Part shown: in pieces, positions 45,557-53,081 of the stretch
Position numbering within the stretch: the first letter of the stretch is position 1
Layout: every line of letters begins with the position of its first letter
Origin: Halonotius aquaticus
GTDB taxonomy: Archaea > Halobacteriota > Halobacteria > Halobacteriales > Haloferacaceae
DNA: 58,190 nucleotides
NCBI RefSeq assembly: GCF_003605575.1
Contig: NZ_QKNY01000011.1
Coordinates: 1 to 58,190, forward strand
Direction of reading: 5' to 3'
Notes under the pieces: model-generated
Told to the model about the DNA's origin: nothing
Database searches by the model: none
What the model saw: only the letters and a program-made list of their open reading frames with translations
Program-made: the position numbers and the translations under genes

Positions 45557-46099
45557 TCAAAAGAAACGTGCGAGGAGCCGTGTCACCTGGCCGCCGGTGC
45601 CCAGCCGCCCAGCGTATAGTTGATAAATGGTTGAACCGGAAAACAGCAGGAGACAGGCTGTTGCGGGGATGAGCGGATCGACTGCAGAGAGTAGCGGAAC
45701 TGTTGCTAACGAGCCGACTGTCACAACCAGTCCGACAACGCCGAGTGCCCGATAATACTCCCCCCATGTGACGCCGATACGTGTTGTCACATCCATATAG
45801 CGATTAAGTTGCCCCGCCTGCGAGCAGACACGCACCGTCTTCCGGTTTGGATCATACACCACCAGTCCGAGGCTGTCCAATTTCGGAAGGTGTGTCTGAT
45901 GGAGCGCGTTGTAGACGCTTCCGCGGAGCGCGCGTGGCGCGGGGCGTTCTCCGGACTCTGTGGTTGCGATTCGTTCCGAAAGGTCGCGCAACGACATACT
46001 CTCAGGCTGTTTCCACAGCTCTGTGAGCACCTCGCGCCGGCGCGCGTTACTGAGCACGCTGTACACTTCTACCTCGGGCAGCATGGCCTGATTGAACAT
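45557..46099 (-). CDS. DUF7344-like membrane-anchored regulator of the surface locus
   Basis: A 180-residue protein with VYSVLSNARRREVLTELWKQPESMSLRDLSERIATTESGERPAP, then SVYNALHQTHLPKLDSLGLVVYDPNRKTVRV (winged helix), then two membrane segments at the end (GVVGLVVTVGSLATVPLL, PLIPATACLLLFSG). I prefer ATG 46099 (MFNQAMLPEVEVYS): the alternative ATG at 46141 lies on a TATATC box that fits a promoter for the shorter form. It is divergent from the first SipW-type gene, with the seven-copy motif array between them, so it is the prime candidate to bind that array. Confidence 0.83.
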   Translation of the reverse strand: MFNQAMLPEVEVYSVLSNARRREVLTELWKQPESMSLRDLSERIATTESGERPAPRALRGSVYNALHQTHLPKLDSLGLVVYDPNRKTVRVCSQAGQLNRYMDVTTRIGVTWGEYYRALGVVGLVVTVGSLATVPLLSAVDPLIPATACLLLFSGSTIYQLYAGRLGTGGQVTRLLARFF

Positions 46100-46180
46100 T
46101 GCTCGTCGCAACGCCCGTGAGTGATATAGATATGAATTCACTGCTGTTTGGGTACAGATAGAAGGGTACGGGTACCAAAC

Positions 46181-46316
46181 CGGTATGTCAACTGGATACT
46201 ACTGGTACGGGATCTGTACAAATCGGTATGACCAGTCAACCCAGTCGGTATGGTGGCTGGAGACGACCGGTATGTCCGCCCAACGAGGCGGTATGCGTTC
46301 CGTGCAAACTGGTATG
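46181..46316. promoter_or_regulatory. Seven-copy YGGTAYG array phased at two helical turns
   Basis: Copies start at 46181, 46203, 46224, 46246, 46268, 46289 and 46310, so spacing is 22, 21, 22, 22, 21, 21 bases, close to two turns of DNA. Six units begin CGGTATG or TGGTATG; the unit at 46203 is TGGTACG. The pattern lies on one strand in the same direction and between divergent promoters. It reads as an array for a regulator that binds one DNA face cooperatively. Confidence 0.88.
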
Positions 46317-46490
46317 GTCAGTCTGTTTGAATCCGAAATGGCGTAATCATCCGTTCAAAACACCTCCGAGAGGGCCTCAAACCGTTGAATCAGCACATAG
46401 GTAATACCCCCTGTGATGTGGGGATAGTTGTCCCGAGCCGACCGGACGATCCTGTGATTGTTCAACGTGGTCTACCCGGGAAACAGACCC

Positions 46491-47360
46491 ATGACAGAAG
46501 ACAACAACCCCCAACTGTACAGCCTCTCACGCCGCAAAATGGTAGCCGGTCTCGGTGTTGTCGGCCTCGCGTCTGCGGGTGCCGGCGTCGGTACCTCGGC
46601 GTTTTTCAGCGATGAAGAGAGCTTCGAAAACAACACGCTCACCGCTGGGACGCTCGATATGAGTGTCACCGCCAACGTCGTCGCGGCCGACGACTACTGG
46701 ACCGGGCAAGGCGCCCTTGACCTGAGCGAAACAGCTGACGGCGACGTGGTTTCCGGCATTCAGGTCGACGATGTCAAGCCCGGCGACTGGGCGCTTATCT
46801 GCTTCGATATTGAGGTCGGCGACAACCCCGGCTACGTGCAGGTGCGCACAGAAGAGTTCGTAGAGAACGGTGGTGCCAACCCCGAGCCCGAGCAGGACGT
46901 CGAGGGTGACACCGACAACGATGCCGATCTCGGTGAATTCCTGCTGACGACCGTGTGGCAAAACTATGACGAGACCAGTGGCGACAAGACTGGACTCTCC
47001 ACACTCGATCCCGTATTCAACAATGCCTCTGATGATCTTAACATCAGTTACGGGTCGCCAGATGTTGATGGTGTCGTCGACGGTGTCACTCACTACACAA
47101 ACGCCCGCGAGGCAAACGGAGTGCTTGAGAATGGATACCTAATCAAAGACGACAACGGCGACCTGCTGCCGATTAACGACCAGGCCAACGAGGGCGTCTA
47201 CTCGTTTTGTCTCCTCCTTGAGATCCCGTTCCAGGTCGGCAACGTGATTCAGGGCGACTCGATCTCATTTGATCTCGTCTTCGAGACCGAACAGGTTCGA
47301 CACAACGAGGATCCGTTCAACAACACAGTCCCGGTGAACAACTCAACCGGTGGCCAATAA
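46491..47360 (+). CDS. SipW/TasA-type secreted fibre protein candidate
   Basis: A 289-residue secreted protein. The N-terminus reads LSRRKMVAGLGVVGLASAG then GVGTSAFFSDEESFENNTLTAG, the SipW-dependent signal with a twin-Arg pair, and the cleavage region near TSAFFSDEE fits the family. The mature part is acidic with VKPGDWALICFDIEVGDNPGYVQV, and ends EIPFQVGNVIQGDSISFDLVFETEQ, both repeated in the two vWA genes. These are typical of TasA/camelysin-like fibre subunits, so it is the likely major pilin of the locus. Start at ATG 46491. It is followed by a 193-base structured spacer. Confidence 0.83.
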   Translation: MTEDNNPQLYSLSRRKMVAGLGVVGLASAGAGVGTSAFFSDEESFENNTLTAGTLDMSVTANVVAADDYWTGQGALDLSETADGDVVSGIQVDDVKPGDWALICFDIEVGDNPGYVQVRTEEFVENGGANPEPEQDVEGDTDNDADLGEFLLTTVWQNYDETSGDKTGLSTLDPVFNNASDDLNISYGSPDVDGVVDGVTHYTNAREANGVLENGYLIKDDNGDLLPINDQANEGVYSFCLLLEIPFQVGNVIQGDSISFDLVFETEQVRHNEDPFNNTVPVNNSTGGQ

Positions 47361-47553
47361 GATCGCAGTACAATCACCGAATGGCGGAACTCCCCGGAGC
47401 CTTCCCCGCTGACGCTGACTGGCTCCCCCGCTGTTCAGGCTCTGTTGTCCGGTGGAAATTGCACCGGACAGCCAACCGACTCCCATCCCGCATTGGTATA
47501 CCACGACGGTTCGATTCCGTCGGCGGGATTTCCCCCTATGGGGATGACATATA
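47361..47553 (+). promoter_or_regulatory. Structured spacer between the first two fibre genes
   Basis: 193 bases without a gene. A 9-bp stem TGTCCGGTG/CACCGGACA spans 47446-47470. It is followed by the tRNA-like element at 47485-47529 and by CCCC/GGGG (47533-47543) just before the next start. A stem of GGAGCC with GGCTCC is likely further upstream. The spacer may attenuate or process the message so that the first gene is expressed more. Confidence 0.6.
47485..47529 (+). promoter_or_regulatory. tRNA-like mini-element 1
   Basis: Outer stem ATCCCGC (47485-47491) with GCGGGAT (47523-47529); a D-arm-like TTGGTATACCA (47493-47503); and a T-arm-like stem CGACGG (47504-47509) with CCGTCG (47517-47522) around loop TTCGATT. 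There is no anticodon arm. A tRNA-like motif can be cut by tRNase Z or RNase P, so it could process the message. The second copy at 49283-49325 keeps the layout with different bases in the stems. Confidence 0.6.
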
Positions 47554-49254
47554 ATGAATGAAAAACTCAGACTTTCCCGCCGCAAGGTGCTCGCGGGGAT
47601 CGGTGTCGTTGGACTCGCGTCTGCGGGTGCTGGTGCCGGCACGAGCGCGTTCTTCAGCGATGAAGAGGAGTTCGTCGACAACTCTCTCGTCGCAGGTGAG
47701 CTCGACCTGCTGGTCGACTGGCAACAGACCTATGATTTCGGCGACGGCCAAACCTTCGTCAGTGCCCATCCCGATCACGACAACGACGGCGAACAGTCAA
47801 TCATTGACCCAGAAACTCAGACCGTTCAAAACTACAGTGATTTCCCGGACGACGACGATGCTGACAGCAATGGTGCGAACATCCCCGGGTTGACCTGTGA
47901 GAACATTCCGCCGCTATCGGAGGCTGACTTCGGCGTTGACCCTGTTACCGATGAAAACATGGAAACGCTGGTGCAGTTCTCCGATGTAAAGCCCGGAGAC
48001 AGCGGCGAAATTACGTTTTCGCTTCACCTGTGTGATAATCCTGGCTACCTATGGATGCAGGCTGACAATGTTTCCGAAGACGGCGGTATCCTCACTGAGC
48101 CTGAGACGGCAGTTGATCCCGACAACCTCGGTACGCTTGGGGATGAGATCCAAGCGACGCTGTGGTACGATGAGGACTGCGACAATGTCTACGATATCGA
48201 CGAACCGGTCGATATCATGCTGACATTAGACTTCTCTGGCTCGATGCTGTACGATCAATACGGCGGGCTTGTCAGTACTGACGACATTCAGCTCAATGGG
48301 ACTACATTGTCAGAAACGACAAAGATTGATCTCGTTGAATTGGGGACTCGTCAGTTCGTTGACTACCTCCAATCCCAGAACGCGGATGTGCAAGTTGGGG
48401 TCGCTTACTTTGACGGCGAAGGAACCGACGATAATGTTCCTCGAACTGGGATCCTCCAGCCACTGACGACTGACCTCTCGGTTGTCGACGGGGCGCTCTC
48501 AGGGCTTCGCCAGAAACTTGCAAATGTTGTGACTGGTAGTGCTCCATCGACGCCGTTCGATGGTGACGGTAATCCGAGTCCATTCTTTACGAATGGGATT
48601 GCGACGGGCACCTACATCGGTGAAGGCGTCGACGATGCGCAAGCTGAAATCGATGCTAATGGCCGCAACGGGGTGGATTACACGAATATAATTCTCTCGG
48701 ATGGCGAATCGTTCAACGGAACCGGAAGCACGCAGTTTTCCGATCCAGTCACCGCAGCCGACAACGCCCGTGCTGGATCACTGTCGCCGCCTACAGACGT
48801 CTTCACCATTTCGGTTGGAAGTGCAAACGATAGTATCCTTCAGTCGATGGCTGGTTCGGCCGGTGGAACCGGTGGAGATACATCCTTCTTCAACGATGTT
48901 GACAACCCATTAGACATCCCGAATGTGTTCGGAAATCTCGCGGCTCAAACGGTCGCTGAGAAAGTTATCTTGCAAGATAGTCTTGCCACCGTACTCACCG
49001 AATTGGCGGATGGTAACGGGATCCCGCTTGACGGCAATCGAGCCACGATATACGACGAACTGACTGATCCTGCTGACGACTCCGATCGAGAGGCGTTCCG
49101 CGGCGATGGCGTGATGCACTGTGTTGCGCTCTCGTGGGAGCTCCCCTTCGAGGTCGGCAACGAGATCCAGGGCGACACCCTCGGCTTCGACCTGGGGTTC
49201 TACACCGAGCAGGAGCGGCACAACGACGGCTCCGGGCCGTCGGTGCCGGCCTGA
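47554..49254 (+). CDS. SipW-type secreted protein with von Willebrand A domain
   Basis: A 566-residue secreted protein. It opens LSRRKVLAGIGVVGLASAG then GAGTSAFFSDEEEFVDNSLVAG, the SipW-type signal. A fibre-subunit module follows, then a vWA domain from about residue 220 with MIDAS start DFSGSM at 226-231 and LSDGESFNG later, suited to metal-dependent adhesion. The fibre core resumes after it, ending ELPFEVGNEIQGDTLGFDLGFYTEQ, like the first gene. The vWA appears inserted into the fibre subunit near DEDCDNVYDIDEP. Adhesin or tip function is inferred. It is the second gene of the locus. Confidence 0.85.
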   Translation: MNEKLRLSRRKVLAGIGVVGLASAGAGAGTSAFFSDEEEFVDNSLVAGELDLLVDWQQTYDFGDGQTFVSAHPDHDNDGEQSIIDPETQTVQNYSDFPDDDDADSNGANIPGLTCENIPPLSEADFGVDPVTDENMETLVQFSDVKPGDSGEITFSLHLCDNPGYLWMQADNVSEDGGILTEPETAVDPDNLGTLGDEIQATLWYDEDCDNVYDIDEPVDIMLTLDFSGSMLYDQYGGLVSTDDIQLNGTTLSETTKIDLVELGTRQFVDYLQSQNADVQVGVAYFDGEGTDDNVPRTGILQPLTTDLSVVDGALSGLRQKLANVVTGSAPSTPFDGDGNPSPFFTNGIATGTYIGEGVDDAQAEIDANGRNGVDYTNIILSDGESFNGTGSTQFSDPVTAADNARAGSLSPPTDVFTISVGSANDSILQSMAGSAGGTGGDTSFFNDVDNPLDIPNVFGNLAAQTVAEKVILQDSLATVLTELADGNGIPLDGNRATIYDELTDPADDSDREAFRGDGVMHCVALSWELPFEVGNEIQGDTLGFDLGFYTEQERHNDGSGPSVPA

Positions 49255-49263
49255 TCGGCCGGC
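49245..49263 (+). promoter_or_regulatory. Hairpin covering a stop codon
   Basis: GCCGGCC (49245-49251) and GGCCGGC (49257-49263) form a perfect 7-bp stem; the loop TGATC holds the TGA stop of the vWA gene. It is the first element of the spacer before the third gene and may affect message stability. Confidence 0.55.
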
Positions 49264-49282
49264 GGCTGAGATACCGCAACCC

Positions 49283-49325
49283 GACCCACACTGGTCTCAC
49301 GGGGGTTCGACTCCTCCGGTGGGTT
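49283..49325 (+). promoter_or_regulatory. tRNA-like mini-element 2
   Basis: GACCCAC (49283-49289) pairs with GTGGGTT (49319-49325), with one G-U. CGGGGG (49300-49305) and CCTCCG (49313-49318) form a T-arm-like stem with loop TTCGACT and one G-U pair. A TGGT-containing D-like piece lies between. It has the same order as element 1 but other stem bases, so it shows covariation. Confidence 0.6.
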
Positions 49326-49419
49326 CTCTCCCGTCACCGAGGCAGGGAGCACGAAACAGGCAACGGCAACGGTCACACAAGACCACAGATAACCCAACGA
49401 ATACCGAAATAAACAGCAA

Positions 49420-50895
49420 ATGACAGAACATAACGACCCCAAACTGAACAGCCTCTCTCGACGCAGCATCCTCGGGGGTATCGGCGCAGTCGGTATCGCT
49501 TCCGCTGGTGCTGGGCTTGGCACGAGCGCGTTTTTCTCCGACGAGGAGGAATTCATGAACAATAGTCTCCAAGCTGGCACCCTTGACCTGAAGCTTGACT
49601 ACAAAGCAACGTACCTCGGCGGCCAAGGCCGACTTGCTTCTGTTGAGGCTATGGGCTACCCGAACGTCGAAGAGATCACCGACGACGGCGAGCCGACCGG
49701 CCGGTACCTCCTTGCACAAGCACCATCGCCAGCGGATATGCAGGAATGGGAAGATCTTGTCCAGGGCGAAGCATTCGATTTCTGCAGCCCTGCAGCCGAC
49801 GAGTTCCTCGTCAACGGCGACGGGATCCCGATGTTCACACTTGATGACGTTAAGCCAGGTGACTCCGGCGAGGTGACTGTGAGCATCCATATCTGCGATA
49901 ATCCTGGCTACCTTCGGATGATGGGCGACATCACCGGCAACGCCGAGAACGGCCAGACCGAACCCGAGATCAACGCCGAAGGTGAGGACACCGACGGCAT
50001 CGGCGAACTCGCCGACGCGATCGAGGTCTGCGTCTGGTACGACGAGGACTGTGACAACGTCTTCGAGCCGACCGGCACCGGACAACAACAAGAACTAGAA
50101 GTCGCTCTCGTCTCCGACGTTTCCGGATCGATGAGTGGCTCTGCACTCACATCGCTACAATCCGCTGCGACCAGCTTTGTTGACAACCTCGCCTCGCCTG
50201 ACGAGGCCGCGGCGATCTCGTTCAGTACGAGTGCCACCACCGATCAAGAGCTGACGACAGTCTACCAAGATGTCAAAGATGCGATCAACGGCTACACCGC
50301 GGGCGGCGGCACCTCGATCGCCTCCGGTATCGATGAAGGAGCTGACGAACTTCTTAATGGTACCAACGCCACAGTGGGCGCATCAAAAGTGATGCTTTTA
50401 TTGAGTGATGGTAATTCCAGTGCCTCGGCGGCAACGACCGCTGCCAACGCCGCGAAGAACGCCGGCATTCGGCTGTTCACTATCGCCCTCGGTAGTGCCA
50501 ACACAGCACTGTTGGAATCACTTGCGAGTTCACCAGACGACGCGTTCGTCGCCCCAGATCCAGCTGATCTTGACACCGTTTACGCGGAGATCGCTCAAAT
50601 CGTTCTTGGTGGCGAACAGAAGATCGCGGAGGGGACGATGGCCGAAGTGTTTGCCCAACTTTCGGAGGGCGTGATCCTCGATGGGGATCGGCAGGAAGAA
50701 GGCCTTCAGCCATACCCTGGCGCAACTACCCAGTGTATCGGCTTCGAATGGACGTTACCGTTCGATGTTGGTAATGAAGTCCAGACTGATTCAGTCGGCT
50801 TCGACTTTGGGTTCGAGGTTGAGCAGTCACGGCACAACGAGACGCCGTTCGCCGCTAACAACACGGCCCCGAACGGCACAACGTCCGGAAACTAA
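49420..50895 (+). CDS. SipW-type secreted protein with von Willebrand A domain, second copy
   Basis: A 491-residue secreted protein. LSRRSILGGIGAVGIASAG then GLGTSAFFSDEEEFMNNSLQAG is the signal. The first half is a fibre-like module (GDSGEVTVSIHICDNPGYLRMMGD). The vWA domain starts near residue 230 at VSDVSGSMSGS (MIDAS) and has LLSDGNSSAS. The C-terminal FEWTLPFDVGNEVQTDSVGFDFGFEVEQ repeats the family end. It is a paralogue of the previous gene with a shorter vWA. The two probably form adhesive units on the same fibre. Confidence 0.85.
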   Translation: MTEHNDPKLNSLSRRSILGGIGAVGIASAGAGLGTSAFFSDEEEFMNNSLQAGTLDLKLDYKATYLGGQGRLASVEAMGYPNVEEITDDGEPTGRYLLAQAPSPADMQEWEDLVQGEAFDFCSPAADEFLVNGDGIPMFTLDDVKPGDSGEVTVSIHICDNPGYLRMMGDITGNAENGQTEPEINAEGEDTDGIGELADAIEVCVWYDEDCDNVFEPTGTGQQQELEVALVSDVSGSMSGSALTSLQSAATSFVDNLASPDEAAAISFSTSATTDQELTTVYQDVKDAINGYTAGGGTSIASGIDEGADELLNGTNATVGASKVMLLLSDGNSSASAATTAANAAKNAGIRLFTIALGSANTALLESLASSPDDAFVAPDPADLDTVYAEIAQIVLGGEQKIAEGTMAEVFAQLSEGVILDGDRQEEGLQPYPGATTQCIGFEWTLPFDVGNEVQTDSVGFDFGFEVEQSRHNETPFAANNTAPNGTTSGN

Positions 50896-51087
50896 CAGCA
50901 CAGCACATCGCCCCGATGGGGTAGCATGATTTAGTGAGCGTGGTAGTGGCCGCCTGCCGTCCGGTACGAACGCCGTACCTGGATGACATCGGCTCATACC
51001 TATCTCCGCTATTGATCTACACTCATCCGACCAACGGATCGGTACGTCCGATCCACCAACGACCCGGCGTATCCGGGACAACTGACA
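50896..51087 (+). promoter_or_regulatory. Structured spacer before the fourth gene
   Basis: 192 bases without a gene. Two perfect stems are visible: GGTACG/CGTACC with a five-base loop near 50961-50977 and GGATCGG/CCGATCC with a five-base loop near 51037-51055. No T-arm-like loop occurs, so this spacer differs from the two before it. Confidence 0.5.
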
Positions 51088-51906
51088 ATGATATTAACAC
51101 GCCGGAAACTGTTGACGGGTATCGGTGGCGGGACGCTCACAGTCGGTGGGATCGTCGCCGTCGGGAAAGCGCCCTGGAACCCGCCGCAGTTCTCACAGTA
51201 CACGTACGCTGCACCCGATGATGATACCGATGACCAACGCCTCAGTATCGCGTGGTATGAGCGATACAACGGCACGTTTGTCGAAAACCATGCCGACACC
51301 GACGACGATCTCGAAACAACCTTGGATCCCGATGGGGGCCCTGGGTACACTGCGGAAGCGACGTTCGTGACTGACGCCTCTGGCCCGGTCATTGCCGTAC
51401 GAAACGTCCTTCCGGGAGACACTGGGGTTGTCGTTGTCGGTCTCGAAGTGGTTGCAGATCCTGACGAGCCACTTGACGTGTGGCTCCGTGCACAGGTGAC
51501 AGACGATTCTGAGAATGGCATCAACGGCCCCGAACAGGTTGACGGTGATACGACGCCGAACGATGGTGAACTTGACGAGCTTGCGACCGTTGAGATATGG
51601 CGCGACGGCTCCCCGTTTGGCAGCTGCAACGGTCAAAAGGAGTTCGATGAGAGTCTTGAATCGCCGCTTGTCGCGCCCGCCCCCGTCGCTGAAGCCTTCT
51701 CGCCGACGACTGATGTTGGTGATGATGCAGGGCTTCTCGCATTCGATTGTCTTGATCCGGGAACCTTGCGGTGTGTCGCGCTTCGCTGGGAGGTACCAGC
51801 CAACACCGGCAACGAAGCGCAAGGGGACTCACTGGGATTCGATTTCTCCTTCGGTGGCGGTCCGTGTGGGGAAGACAGCCCGTTCACCGGTGGAGGGTCA
51901 CAATGA
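51088..51906 (+). CDS. Secreted fibre accessory protein, Tat-like signal
   Basis: A 272-residue protein with the start ILTRRKLLTGIGGGTLTVGGIVAVG, that is a Tat-like signal lacking the usual SipW AFFSD motif. The mature part has a fibre-like beta pattern: RNVLPGDTGVVVVGLEVVADPDEPLDVWLRAQVTDDSENG, and RCVALRWEVPANTGNEAQGDSLGFDFSFGG at the end, matching the fibre subunits. Cys residues occur in SCNGQ, DCLDPGTLRC and GGPCG. The stop overlaps the next start as ATGA. It may cap or anchor the fibre. Confidence 0.78.
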   Translation: MILTRRKLLTGIGGGTLTVGGIVAVGKAPWNPPQFSQYTYAAPDDDTDDQRLSIAWYERYNGTFVENHADTDDDLETTLDPDGGPGYTAEATFVTDASGPVIAVRNVLPGDTGVVVVGLEVVADPDEPLDVWLRAQVTDDSENGINGPEQVDGDTTPNDGELDELATVEIWRDGSPFGSCNGQKEFDESLESPLVAPAPVAEAFSPTTDVGDDAGLLAFDCLDPGTLRCVALRWEVPANTGNEAQGDSLGFDFSFGGGPCGEDSPFTGGGSQ

Positions 51907-53081
51907 CCTTGACTCGACGCCGGATCCTGGCGGCGGTAGCCGCCACGGGTGGGGCCGGCGCGCTGATGGGAACTGGTACCGCTGCAATGCTCCGAGATAC
52001 AGAGCGGTATGACGCCTCAATCACGGCCGGCACAGTCGACCTGCGTGCGGAGTATGAACTGCTGACCGGCCCGGGTGCTGGCGAGCCTGACGGACAGGGG
52101 ATAATCGATGGCCCACGTGTGAGGCTGCCAATCGGGTCGCTCAGCCCAACTGCTGCCTCCGGGAGCATGCGTCTCACGTTCGCGTTGCCGCAACGCGGCG
52201 ATGCGGTCAACAACCCGGCGGCGTTGTGGCTTGCGACAGACTGCCCGGTTCCACAATCGACTGCAGTAGCGGAGTCGATTCACGTTGTGGTGTCGTACGC
52301 TGACTGTCACTCCGGAAGCCGCCTCCAGCGAGTCACTGCTGGATCACTGCGTGAGGTTGCTGAGGATCTCCGCGGGGGATTCCGGGTCGACGGTGATCCG
52401 TCGACGGCAGGCGACGACTGCTTGGTCGACACTGTCTGTCTACTCATCGAGTACGAACTCGACGGCTATATCGGAACTGAGACGGTTGCATTACCGCTGT
52501 GGTTTGCAGCCCTCCAGTGCCGAAACGCATCCCCGCAGAATCCCTTCGCAGGGGTGGATTCAGATCCATGTCCTACCGCTGACCCATGCCCATGCTGCAA
52601 CACGCTTGGGAAACTTGAGTTTGAAGACGATACGCAGTCGGGACTAAGCGAGAGTTTCGCCACCCCCGGAGTATACGCTTTCAATAACGGCGATCCAGAC
52701 TACGGGTTGGAGATCTACGACACCACAGACAAGGATGGCGGTAGCGAAACGGTCGGGATTGCGTTCCGGCTTGTGAGCTTTACCGGTGGAAACGCCCCGC
52801 CGATTTGCACGGTCGCGGTCAAAGGTGGTCGCGGATACGAGCAGTATGACCGCACCGATGGCCTCTCGGCGGACACACTGTCTCTCCCCGGCAGCGACAC
52901 CAACGGTATCGTGTACGCACCAGAGGGAACCGCGATTAGCCACGTCACAGTCTGTGTCTGTACGGCCGATTCGAAGGCAGACTGCGAGGGGTGTACTGAT
53001 CCCTCACATTCGAATACTGTCGTCAGCGGTTGGAACGGGAACGGCAATGGTGCGCCCGGAGCCGCCCGAGGTGACCGATGA
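51903..53081 (+). CDS. SipW-like secreted protein with Cys-rich C-terminal domain
   Basis: A 392-residue protein. The start MTLTRRRILAAVAATGGAGAL then TGTAAMLRDTERYDASITAGTVDLR is SipW-like with an RRR pair and a weak form of the motif (MLRDTE). A fibre-like domain follows to about residue 215. Then PCPTADPCPCCNTLG opens a second domain with a beta-rich core and a further CVCTADSKADCEGC near the end, so it may hold disulfides. The start ATG 51903 overlaps the previous stop and its own stop overlaps the signal peptidase start, so it is translationally coupled on both sides. Confidence 0.78.
   Translation: MTLTRRRILAAVAATGGAGALMGTGTAAMLRDTERYDASITAGTVDLRAEYELLTGPGAGEPDGQGIIDGPRVRLPIGSLSPTAASGSMRLTFALPQRGDAVNNPAALWLATDCPVPQSTAVAESIHVVVSYADCHSGSRLQRVTAGSLREVAEDLRGGFRVDGDPSTAGDDCLVDTVCLLIEYELDGYIGTETVALPLWFAALQCRNASPQNPFAGVDSDPCPTADPCPCCNTLGKLEFEDDTQSGLSESFATPGVYAFNNGDPDYGLEIYDTTDKDGGSETVGIAFRLVSFTGGNAPPICTVAVKGGRGYEQYDRTDGLSADTLSLPGSDTNGIVYAPEGTAISHVTVCVCTADSKADCEGCTDPSHSNTVVSGWNGNGNGAPGAARGDR

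Noticed and set aside
46181-46316. CRISPR-like array
   Set aside because: The repeated part is only 7 bases and steps are 21-22, far below CRISPR repeat and spacer lengths.
46458-46490. Upstream start for the first fibre gene
   Set aside because: It adds MFNVVYPGNRP before the twin-Arg signal; the ATG at 46491 gives the usual SipW-type N-terminus.
49283-49325. A real tRNA gene, because of GGTTCGACTCC
   Set aside because: There is no anticodon arm and no correct length between stems, so it is tRNA-like only. The same holds for 47485-47529.
52285-52647. Plus-strand frame of 120 codons inside the Cys-rich protein gene
   Set aside because: It overlaps a well supported gene in another frame and is Ser/Arg-rich like a shadow.
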